Source of the DNA: Klebsiella aerogenes
GTDB taxonomy: Bacteria > Pseudomonadota > Gammaproteobacteria > Enterobacterales > Enterobacteriaceae
Direction: 5' to 3'
NCBI GenBank assembly: GCA_029027985.1
Contig: CP119076.1
Location: 2,478,422 to 2,542,421, forward strand
DNA: 64,000 nucleotides
Shown: positions 56,653 through 64,000 of the stretch, one piece after another
Position numbering within the stretch: position 1 is the first letter of the stretch
Layout of the letters: each line of letters starts with the position of its first letter
The notes under the pieces: generated by a model
Database searches by the model: none
Told to the model about the DNA's origin: nothing
Seen by the model: only the letters and a program-made list of their open reading frames with translations
Position numbers and translations under genes: made by a program

Positions 56653-56845
56653 TTAATCGAACACGCTGTTAATAATTGTCGTAACCACCGCGGTGCTCAG
56701 TGCTATTAACACCAGATCATCACCAACCACCCGCCACTCATAGCCCGGATAATACGGCAATTGATTGAGCATCGACGCCGGTGCGGCAGTCATCGTTAAC
56801 GACAGCACCACGGCGATGGCCGCTTTTACTGCCTGACGCTTTCAT
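56653..56845 (-). pseudogene. Small RcnB/CigR-like exported protein gene, frameshifted
   Basis: Read on the minus strand, a signal peptide KRQAVKAAIAVVLSLTMTAA is followed by YYPGYEWRVVGDDLVLIALS and TAVVTTIINSVFD, the C-terminal pattern of RcnB/CigR proteins. The only good ATG (56845) is one base out of frame: ATGAAAGCGT would read through if it were ATGAAGCGT. The span of 193 bases is one more than a multiple of three. In Salmonella SPI-3 cigR also neighbours mgtB, which supports the assignment. Pseudogene or a sequencing error in an A-run. Confidence 0.6.
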
Positions 56846-57100
56846 GCATAGAGTACACGCTGCAAATGTAGGTGGTTTTGCTCGCGTCACCATTTCACTT
56901 ATTCCTGGTTTCGACCTCTGGTCATTTACTTCAATTCTGGCGCTAGCGAAGATGAAAAAGCAGCATATTCATTATAAAAAAACGCAAACAGCATGATTTT
57001 TAACTATTAAAATGCAATGCCGCTAACGATTAAAAATTTAAAACTATTAACAATCAATTAACATTAGCAGGCAAACATTTCTCCTGAGGAAAATAATAAT

Positions 57101-58507
57101 ATGTCTACCACCCAGGTTCTCGGCGAGGCCGCCTTTAGCCCGCCAGGACAACATCGCGCAAGTTTAACCGCGCGCATTGATGCGCTGCCCTCCTCCTTCG
57201 GCTTATGGTCTTTTATCACCCTGCTGTCGTTAGGCGGATTTTTCGAGCTCTACGATCTTTTCCAAACGGGATACATCAGTACCGGGCTGCTGGCCGACAA
57301 CATTTTCCATGTCGGCAAAGAGGGGATCTTCGGTATCCCGGATCAGGCGGCCTTCGCTTCTTCGACCTTTATGGGATTGTTTATCGGCGCCAGCCTGCTC
57401 GCGCCGCTGGCCGACAAGTTGGGCCGCCGCCTGACATTTATGTTCGCGCTGGCATGGTATGGCATCTTCTCCCTAATTATGGCGCTGCAGAATAGCGCCG
57501 AAGGGGTGATTTTTTTCCGCTTCCTGGTGGGGATAGGCCTGGGGATTGAGTTGGTCACCATCGACACCTATCTCAGCGAGTGGATGCCGACACATTTACG
57601 TAACAAAGCCTTTGCTTACGCCTTCTTTATTCAGTTTCTCTCGGTACCGGCGGTGGCGCTGATGTCATGGCTGCTGGTGCCGATAACTTTCCTCGGTCTC
57701 AGTGGCTGGCGTTGGGTGATTATTATCGGCGCGCTGTGTTCGCTGGTTATCTGGGTCATTCGTAAAAGGCTACCGGAATCGGCCCGTTGGCTGGAAACCA
57801 AAGGCCGCCACGACGACGCACATCAGGTGATGTGCGAAATGGAACAACGCTGCGGTTTGTCGCCTTCTCCGCGCCACGACAGCCCCGAGGCAGAAGCGCC
57901 AAAACGCGGCACCTTTAAAGAAATTTGGGCACCGGAGTACCGTCGGCGCACCATCATGTTAATGGTAATGAACTTTTTCCAGGCCATCGGCTTTTTCGGC
58001 TTTGGCAACTGGCTGCCCGCCCTGCTCTCCGGTCAGGGCGCCAGTATTACCCACAGCCTGCTGTACGCCTTCTTTATTACGCTCGCCTACCCGATTGGCT
58101 GCCTGTTCTGCACCCGCTTTGTTCATCGTTTTGAAAACAAATGGCAAATTGTGCTATCAGCGTTGATGACGGTGGTCTTCGGCACCCTGTTTGCTTTGCA
58201 GAACAATCCGGTGCTGCTGATCGTTTGCGGCTTTATGATCACCTGGTCCAACGCCTGGCTGACCATTAGCTACCATGCCTATCAGGCGGAAGTGTTTCCC
58301 ACTCACATCCGCGCTCGCGCGGTCGGCTTCTGTTACTCCTTCAGCCGCCTGTCGACCGCCGTCACCAGCATTATGATCGGCGTGATCCTGCAGTATGCGG
58401 GCACCCCAGGGGTGATTAGCTTTATCGTCGCCAGTATGCTGATGGTCATGCTCTCTGTTGGCGTGTTCGGGCCGAAGACACGCGGTATTCGCCTGGAAAA
58501 TATCTAA
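57101..58507 (+). CDS. MFS transporter, sugar/metabolite:H+ symporter type
   Basis: 468 residues with twelve membrane segments. MFS signatures: LADKLGRRLTFM between helices 2 and 3, KRLPESARWLE before the central loop, FPTHIRARAVGF in the second half. GAGG lies 10 nt ahead of the ATG. It belongs with the SP-like metabolite carriers (YaaU/YdjK group by appearance). Substrate unknown; no enzyme gene is linked to it. A GC-rich hairpin at 58513-58545 with T-rich sequence after it may terminate it. Confidence 0.85.
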   Translation: MSTTQVLGEAAFSPPGQHRASLTARIDALPSSFGLWSFITLLSLGGFFELYDLFQTGYISTGLLADNIFHVGKEGIFGIPDQAAFASSTFMGLFIGASLLAPLADKLGRRLTFMFALAWYGIFSLIMALQNSAEGVIFFRFLVGIGLGIELVTIDTYLSEWMPTHLRNKAFAYAFFIQFLSVPAVALMSWLLVPITFLGLSGWRWVIIIGALCSLVIWVIRKRLPESARWLETKGRHDDAHQVMCEMEQRCGLSPSPRHDSPEAEAPKRGTFKEIWAPEYRRRTIMLMVMNFFQAIGFFGFGNWLPALLSGQGASITHSLLYAFFITLAYPIGCLFCTRFVHRFENKWQIVLSALMTVVFGTLFALQNNPVLLIVCGFMITWSNAWLTISYHAYQAEVFPTHIRARAVGFCYSFSRLSTAVTSIMIGVILQYAGTPGVISFIVASMLMVMLSVGVFGPKTRGIRLENI

Positions 58508-58637
58508 AGCCCGGCAACGCCGTCGCTGAAGCGTGCGGCGGCGTTGCGCGCGAGTTTTGTTTCTTGATAGCGAAGTAAACCTGGCATTAGCAAGGCGCTC
58601 ACCCCACTTAATACCATCAGCCATTACACGAGTCAGC

Positions 58638-59528
58638 TTATGGCGATTCACTAAAAATCATCTGCGCATCGGCGAAGCATTTTTCCGCCAGCGACGAGAC
58701 CGGCTCCTGTTTGCGCATGATCAGCGCCAGCATCGAATCCACTTCGGTTTCCGCAATGGGGATAATCGCCAGATTATCGCTCAGCGCTTCCAGCCCGTTG
58801 TTAAGCGGCATAATGGCGCAGCAGATCCCCGCCTGCACCGCCTGGATTATCTGAAACGTCGAATCGCTCTCAAAGACGTATTTCGGCGTTAACCCCTTGG
58901 CTTTGAAGCTCATTTCGATCGACTCACGGTAATACATCCCTTTAGTGAGGAAACCGAGCGGCAGCCCCGCGAGCGTATCCCACTCTGGTATGGCGTCGTC
59001 GAACTGAAAATGACGCTTGTCGTGCAATAGCCCCATGCGCGTGGCCGGTAGCCAGGCCACATTGAACAATTCGCTATCTACATGGTGCAAATAGCACATA
59101 CCGAGGTCGAGCTGGTTGCGACTGACGCCGTCAATAATTTGCTCCGAGGTCATCGACAGCAGACTGAACTGCAGCTCAGGGTATTTCTCCGCCAGCGGCT
59201 TAATTAACTGCATGGGATTCAGGCTGGCCAACGGCACCATGCCAACCCGCAGCTGGCCGACCATCTGCCCGCGACAAATCGCCGCTTCCGCCGCCAGCCC
59301 GTCGTGCGCGGCGAGCAACGCCCGCGCCCATGCCAGAATCCGTTCACCTTCCGGAGTGAAGCCTTCAAAGCGTTGGCCGCGCTGAATCAACGTCAGATTA
59401 AGTTCGTCTTCCAGATTGCGAATACGCATCGAAAGCGTCGGTTGGGTGATATGGCAGGCCGCAGCAGCCTGGCCAAAATGGCGCGTCTGATCGAGAGCGA
59501 TCAGGTATTTCAGCTGTTTGATGTCCAT
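58638..59528 (-). CDS. LysR-family transcriptional regulator
   Basis: 296 residues: winged helix IKQLKYLIALDQTRHFGQAA then CHITQPTLSMRIRNLEDELN, and a substrate-binding domain with VGMVPLASLNPMQLIKPLAE. It lies 201 nt downstream of the ydeP-like gene on the same strand and may regulate it or the cioAB operon; LysR regulators next to formate dehydrogenase-type genes are common in Klebsiella relatives. Effector unknown. Confidence 0.88.
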   Translation of the reverse strand: MDIKQLKYLIALDQTRHFGQAAAACHITQPTLSMRIRNLEDELNLTLIQRGQRFEGFTPEGERILAWARALLAAHDGLAAEAAICRGQMVGQLRVGMVPLASLNPMQLIKPLAEKYPELQFSLLSMTSEQIIDGVSRNQLDLGMCYLHHVDSELFNVAWLPATRMGLLHDKRHFQFDDAIPEWDTLAGLPLGFLTKGMYYRESIEMSFKAKGLTPKYVFESDSTFQIIQAVQAGICCAIMPLNNGLEALSDNLAIIPIAETEVDSMLALIMRKQEPVSSLAEKCFADAQMIFSESP

Positions 59529-59729
59529 CTTATTTCCAGAATATTAACGCCCGCGGGTCATACGCGAACGCGATGCAGAACACAGCTGCAGCTACATATG
59601 TTATTTAAATGTTACTTGCGGTGCGAAAGGTTTTCAAGCCACTGGATCGAGGGACAGGGACGCAATGGGATTCACGAGGATAAATGGCGCCCGTGGCCTG
59701 GGGACAGCTCACGGGCGACCAACGGCAGG

Positions 59730-62030
59730 TTAACGAAGGCCAGCGACGGCGCGGATCTCTTTCGAACGCAAGGTCAGGCGGATAGGAACCGATTTATACG
59801 ACGGCGTGCCGCTCTCTTCATCGATGTAATCCAGCGGCACCAACACGTTGGCTTCCGGGTAATAAGCGCCCACGGTCCCCGGCGCAATGCTATACGCGAC
59901 CACGGTGATATCCTCAAGACGCAGATCGCTATCCGGCAGCGCAGTGGTAATATCCACACGGTCGCCATGCTCCAGCCCCTGCTCGGCCATATCCTGCTCA
60001 TTCATGAACAACACATCACGACGGCCAAACACCCCGCGATAGCGATCGTCCATCGCATAGATAGTGGTGTTGTACTGATCGTGGCTGCGCAGCGTGACCA
60101 GACGCATGACATCGTCGCCGTCAACATGAAGGTTTTCATGCACCCCCTTGAACACCGAGAACATTGCTTTGCCGGTCGGCGTCGGCCAGATTCGCTCGGT
60201 TGGCGGCAGCGGCATGCGGAAACCGCCCGGATGGCGAATACGCGCATTGTAGTCCTCGAATCCGGGGATAGTTTGCTCGATAAGCTCGCGGATCCGGTCA
60301 TAATCGGCCACCAATGATAGCCAATCGATTTTACTGTTCGGCAGCGTCGCCATCGCCATACCGGCAACGATCGCCGGTTCTGAACGCAGGCGGTCAGAGG
60401 CGGGTTTCAGTTTGCCGGATGAGGCGTGAACCATCGACATCGAGTCTTCCACGGTAATCGACTGCCGTCCGCTCTCCTGTACATCCAATTCGGTACGGCC
60501 AAGACACGGCAGAATAAAAGTCTCTTTCGCCACCAGCAGATGCGAACGGTTGAGCTTGGTGCCGATATGCACGCTGAGATCCAGCCCGCGCATCGCCGGG
60601 AACGCCCGTTCATGATCCGGCATGGCTACCGCAAAGTTACCCCCGAGGCACAACAGCGCTTTGGCCTCACCGGCGACCATCGCCTGCAGGGCTTTAACCG
60701 CATCATGGCCGTGGCCTTGCGGCGGCACAAAACCAAACACGCTCTCAAGACGGTTCAGGAACGTGGCGCTCGGTTTCTCGGTGATACCAACAGTACGGTT
60801 GCCCTGCACGTTGGAGTGACCGCGTAGCGGGCAGATCCCGGCGCCCGGTTTGCCGATGTTGCCGCGCATCAGCAACAGATCGGCGATCAAGCGCACGTTA
60901 GAGGTCCCCTTGTTATGCTGGGTGATCCCCATACCGTAGGTAATGATGGTAGCGTTCGATTGCGCATAAGCGACGGCAACACGTTCAAGATCGTCGCGAG
61001 TAAGGCCAGACTCACGCTCAATCTCCTGCCAGTGAGTGTCGGATAAATCTTGCGCAAACGCCGCGAAACCGAGGGTATGTTCGTTGATAAATGCCTGATC
61101 CAACACCTGGCCTTGATCCGCTTCGATTTCGAGCAGCGCCTTGGCGATCCCTTTCAGCGCCGCCGCATCGCCGCCCGCTTTGACCTGGAAATAGGTTGAG
61201 GCGATATTGGTCGAACTGTAGGTCGCCATTTCAATCACGTTCTGCGGGTCGGCAAAACGCTCCAGCGCCCGTTCACGCAGCGGATTAAAAACGATGATCG
61301 GCACGCCACGGCGCGACAGCTCATGCAGCGTTCCCATCATCCGCGGATGGTTGGTGCCCGGATTGTGGCCGATAGAAATAACCAGTTCGGTATTTTCGAA
61401 ATCGTCCAGCGATACCGTTCCTTTACCGATACCTATCGACTGCGGCAACCCTACGCTGGTGGCCTCGTGACACATATTGGAGCAGTCCGGGAAGTTGTTG
61501 GTGCCAAACTCGCGGGCATACAGCTGGAACAGGTACGCCGCTTCGTTTGAGGCGCGCCCGGAGGTATAAAACTCGACTTCATCGGGCTGCATACCTTGCA
61601 GAATGTCGCCAATACGGGCGAACGCACGTTCCCAGGATACCGGGCGCAGCGTGTCGCTCTCGCGATCGTAGGCCAGAGGATGGGTAATGCGTCCGTAGCC
61701 TTCCAGCTCGAAATCGCTTTTCGCCAACAGCGACGTGACCGTGTTAGCGGCAAGAAATTCCGGCGTGACGCGTTTGTTGGTGGCTTCCCAGGTGACCGCT
61801 TTCGCGCCGTTTTCACAGAACTGGAAGGTTGATTTATGTTCTTTATCCGGCCAGGCGCAGCCGGGGCAGTCAAAGCCGTCAGGCTGGTTAGTGCGCAGCA
61901 GCGTTACAGGGGCGTCGAATGCGTCCATTTGCGTGCGCACGGCGATTGCGGTGGCTTTTAACGCCCCCCATCCCCCTGCCGGGCCATCGTAAGGATGAAC
62001 ACCGGGCACCGCACGTTTTTTCTTATTCAT
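59730..62030 (-). CDS. ydeP: FdhF/YdeP-family molybdopterin oxidoreductase
   Basis: 766 residues, aligning with E. coli YdeP throughout: GFDCPGCAWPD near residue 53 with cysteines that could hold an iron-sulfur cluster, SGRASNEAAYLFQLYAREFG, NFPDCSNMCHE with the probable Mo ligand cysteine, HNPGTNHPRM and MRGNIGKPGAGICPLRGHSN. In E. coli YdeP supports acid resistance through an unclear redox reaction. Divergent from cioA across a 450-bp region. The order with a bd oxidase suggests joint redox or acid stress control. Confidence 0.88.
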   Translation of the reverse strand: MNKKKRAVPGVHPYDGPAGGWGALKATAIAVRTQMDAFDAPVTLLRTNQPDGFDCPGCAWPDKEHKSTFQFCENGAKAVTWEATNKRVTPEFLAANTVTSLLAKSDFELEGYGRITHPLAYDRESDTLRPVSWERAFARIGDILQGMQPDEVEFYTSGRASNEAAYLFQLYAREFGTNNFPDCSNMCHEATSVGLPQSIGIGKGTVSLDDFENTELVISIGHNPGTNHPRMMGTLHELSRRGVPIIVFNPLRERALERFADPQNVIEMATYSSTNIASTYFQVKAGGDAAALKGIAKALLEIEADQGQVLDQAFINEHTLGFAAFAQDLSDTHWQEIERESGLTRDDLERVAVAYAQSNATIITYGMGITQHNKGTSNVRLIADLLLMRGNIGKPGAGICPLRGHSNVQGNRTVGITEKPSATFLNRLESVFGFVPPQGHGHDAVKALQAMVAGEAKALLCLGGNFAVAMPDHERAFPAMRGLDLSVHIGTKLNRSHLLVAKETFILPCLGRTELDVQESGRQSITVEDSMSMVHASSGKLKPASDRLRSEPAIVAGMAMATLPNSKIDWLSLVADYDRIRELIEQTIPGFEDYNARIRHPGGFRMPLPPTERIWPTPTGKAMFSVFKGVHENLHVDGDDVMRLVTLRSHDQYNTTIYAMDDRYRGVFGRRDVLFMNEQDMAEQGLEHGDRVDITTALPDSDLRLEDITVVAYSIAPGTVGAYYPEANVLVPLDYIDEESGTPSYKSVPIRLTLRSKEIRAVAGLR

Positions 62031-62481
62031 ATGAACTCCTGAATACTCTATTCAGCTAACGGGGATTATTAACAACATCGCCCGGTTGTTTGCCGTGATG
62101 TTAAATAACCACAACAAATAAGCGGGAAATAAAGATTTCTCATTCATGTCGCATGATGAAAATCAGGATTAACTCGTTGTTTTTAATCTCTAACTAAATG
62201 TCTGATTGAAATGAAATGAGCAAGTCTTTTCGTTAACCAAATAATAACATGCTGAACCGTGTTGTATAATAGATGTTATCTATCGGGTGTTAAATTTAAC
62301 CTATTTGATAATTAAAGAATTATTTTTAAACTTTACTATCCAGGACATTAACATATTTCAATGCCCGACAACGCCGTAATTCAATCGTCATCAACAGGAC
62401 GCTTTACGCAGGTAAAGCGATATCCGCTATGCAGAAAATATTCCATAAATACAATGAAGTAATGTCGTACAGGGGTGGATC
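62031..62481. promoter_or_regulatory. Divergent promoter region ydeP / cioA
   Basis: About 450 bases, clearly AT-rich, most strongly between 62200 and 62360. It holds the promoters of both divergent genes. No gene, repeat or recognised operator was found in it. Confidence 0.45.
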
Positions 62482-63891
62482 ATGTTCGGATTAGACGCCT
62501 TTTATTTAGCCCGGATACAGTTTGCATTTACTGTATCTTTCCACATTATTTTTCCCGCCATTACCATTGGCCTCGCCAGCTATCTCGCCGTCCTGGAAGG
62601 CCTGTGGTTAAAAACCAAAGAGGATACCTACCGTCAGCTTTATCATTTCTGGTCAAAAATCTTTGCGGTAAACTTCGGCATGGGCGTCGTTTCCGGACTG
62701 GTGATGGCCTATCAATTCGGGACCAACTGGAGCGGATTTTCACAATTCGCCGGCAGTATTACCGGCCCGCTGCTGACCTATGAAGTGCTAACTGCCTTCT
62801 TCCTCGAAGCCGGTTTCCTTGGCGTCATGCTGTTTGGCTGGCATCGCGTGGGCCGCGGTCTGCATTTCTTTGCTACCTGCATGGTGGCGCTGGGGACGCT
62901 GTTTTCCACCTTCTGGATCCTCGCCTCCAATAGCTGGATGCATACGCCGCAAGGCTACATCATCGAAAACGGCGTCGTGGTGCCGGTGGACTGGCTGAAA
63001 GTCATCTTCAACCCTTCCTTCCCGTACCGCCTGCTGCATATGTCAACGGCGGCGTTTCTCTCCAGCGCCTTTTTCGTCGGCGCCTCGGCGGCCTGGCATC
63101 TGCTCAAAGGCAACGATACGCCAGCGATCCGTAAGATGTTCTCCATGGCGCTGTGGATGGCGCTGATCGTCGCCCCTATTCAGGCCATGATCGGCGATGC
63201 GCACGGGCTTAATACCCTTGAACACCAGCCAGCGAAAATCGCCGCTATTGAAGGGCATTGGGAAAATAAACCAGGTGAAGCGACGCCATTGGTGCTGGTG
63301 GGGCTGCCGGATATGGCCGAAGAGCGCACTAAATACAAAATCGAAGTGCCGTACCTCGGCAGCATCATCCTGACTCATAGCCTCGACAAACAGGTGCCGG
63401 CGTTAAAAAGCTTCCCGAAAGAGGATCGTCCGAACTCCACGATCATCTTCTGGTCGTTCAGGGTGATGGCGGGTCTCGGCATGTTAATGGTGCTGCTCGG
63501 CGTGGTCAGCGTCTGGCTACGTTGGCGCGGCCGACTTTACACCTCGAAACCGTTCCTGCGCTTTGCGCTGTTGATGGGGCCATCCGGGCTGGTCGCGTTG
63601 CTGGCGGGTTGGTTCACCACTGAAATTGGCCGCCAGCCGTGGGTGGTCTATGGCGTCCAGCGTACCCGGGATGCCGTCTCGGCGCATGGCGAGCTGCATA
63701 TGTCTCTCAGCCTGTTGGCCTTTATCGTGGTTTACACCTCGGTATTTGGCGTCGGTTATGTCTATCTGATTCGCCTGATTAAGAAAGGGCCGGAAAGCGA
63801 GCCATCGTCTGACGACCCGCATCAGAACCAGACCCCAGCGCGCCCGCTTTCGGCGGTACGCGAACCTATGAATACTTCGGGGAGAAAATAA
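62482..63891 (+). CDS. cioA: Cytochrome bd oxidase subunit I, cyanide-insensitive type
   Basis: 469 residues. Haem-ligand regions are visible: FAFTVSFHIIFPAIT (haem b595 histidine), then LHMSTAAFLSSAFF and the GRQPWVVYG motif. The Q-loop between helices 6 and 7 is short, as in CioA rather than the long-loop CydA, which fits 469 instead of over 520 residues. It oxidises ubiquinol and reduces oxygen without proton pumping. The stop is 1 nt ahead of the next gene. A GGGG-type site precedes the ATG. Confidence 0.92.
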   Translation: MFGLDAFYLARIQFAFTVSFHIIFPAITIGLASYLAVLEGLWLKTKEDTYRQLYHFWSKIFAVNFGMGVVSGLVMAYQFGTNWSGFSQFAGSITGPLLTYEVLTAFFLEAGFLGVMLFGWHRVGRGLHFFATCMVALGTLFSTFWILASNSWMHTPQGYIIENGVVVPVDWLKVIFNPSFPYRLLHMSTAAFLSSAFFVGASAAWHLLKGNDTPAIRKMFSMALWMALIVAPIQAMIGDAHGLNTLEHQPAKIAAIEGHWENKPGEATPLVLVGLPDMAEERTKYKIEVPYLGSIILTHSLDKQVPALKSFPKEDRPNSTIIFWSFRVMAGLGMLMVLLGVVSVWLRWRGRLYTSKPFLRFALLMGPSGLVALLAGWFTTEIGRQPWVVYGVQRTRDAVSAHGELHMSLSLLAFIVVYTSVFGVGYVYLIRLIKKGPESEPSSDDPHQNQTPARPLSAVREPMNTSGRK

Positions 63892-63892
63892 T

Positions 63893-64000
63893 ATGGGTAT
63901 CGATCTGTCAATTATTTGGTTCACGATCATCGTTTTCTCCACCCTGATGTATATCGTGATGGACGGTTTCGATCTCGGCATCGGCATTCTGTTCCCGTTC
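63893..64000 (+). CDS. cioB: Cytochrome bd oxidase subunit II, start only
   Basis: 36 residues reach the window edge: MGIDLSIIWFTIIVFSTLMY then IVMDGFDLGIG, the conserved CydB/CioB N-terminus with the DGFDLGIG motif. GGAG lies 9 nt ahead; the gene starts 1 nt after cioA. Confidence 0.93.
   Translation, partial: MGIDLSIIWFTIIVFSTLMYIVMDGFDLGIGILFPF

Overview
The window comes from a gammaproteobacterial chromosome of the Enterobacteriaceae, most likely the Klebsiella/Raoultella group. The combination of a complete pqqABCDEF operon, dat-ddc (1,3-diaminopropane synthesis), a TPP-riboswitch tenA/thiXYZ locus, mgtB with its micropeptides, a cioAB-type bd oxidase and an E. coli-type hipBA points there. 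Most genes are GC-rich and tightly packed; two stretches (the cassette at about 49.9-53.1 kb and several regulatory gaps) are visibly more AT-rich.

Layout, left to right. 1-4.6 kb: end of a type VI secretion locus on the minus strand (SH3-like lipoprotein, tssJ, tssK, a tssL fused to an OmpA domain, and tssM cut by the window edge). 5.2-7.1 kb: ypeC and digH. 7.2-10.3 kb: a redox-stress cassette of peroxiredoxin, DsbD-like protein, ECF sigma factor and NrsF-type anti-sigma, with an ECF-style promoter candidate in front. 10.4-12.1 kb: hipBA with four HipB operators. 12.1-14.3 kb: a second ECF sigma module and a GlxA-type regulator. 14.3-21.8 kb: MFS transporter, a frameshifted yddG, and a catabolic cluster (DapA-family lyase, aldehyde dehydrogenase, GntR regulator, FAD oxidase). 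21.8-25.1 kb: a three-gene envelope operon (DUF4056 protein and two outer-membrane barrels). 25.3-28.6 kb: TPP riboswitch, tenA and an ABC importer for thiamin pyrimidine precursors. 28.9-31.8 kb: dat-ddc. 31.8-36.3 kb: DipZ-like protein, two-component system and an exported alpha/beta hydrolase. 36.5-43.2 kb: M19 dipeptidase and the PQQ operon. 43.2-49.8 kb: a PBP2 paralog, LysE exporter, a LysR remnant, katG and a ZapE-like ATPase.

49.85-53.12 kb is a decayed Tn3-family element. Two matching 38/39-bp terminal repeats enclose the last 90 or so residues of a transposase plus a LysR regulator, a short-chain dehydrogenase and an amidohydrolase-family (decarboxylase-like) enzyme. Next comes the mgtB-mgtR-mgtU operon (read right to left). 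Its long 5' leader holds two short upstream ORFs, one encoding consecutive prolines, and hairpins, an architecture like that of Salmonella mgtCBR. mgtC is absent, and a frameshifted RcnB/CigR-like gene lies upstream. The window ends with an MFS transporter, a LysR regulator, a ydeP-type molybdopterin oxidoreductase and the start of cioAB.

Three genes look damaged or reduced: yddG (one base missing), the CigR-like gene (one extra base) and a LysR gene beside the lysE-type exporter (only the C-terminus left). The two single-base cases could be assembly errors. No rRNA, tRNA or CRISPR array was seen. All family assignments are from reading motifs and remembered relatives; no database search was run.
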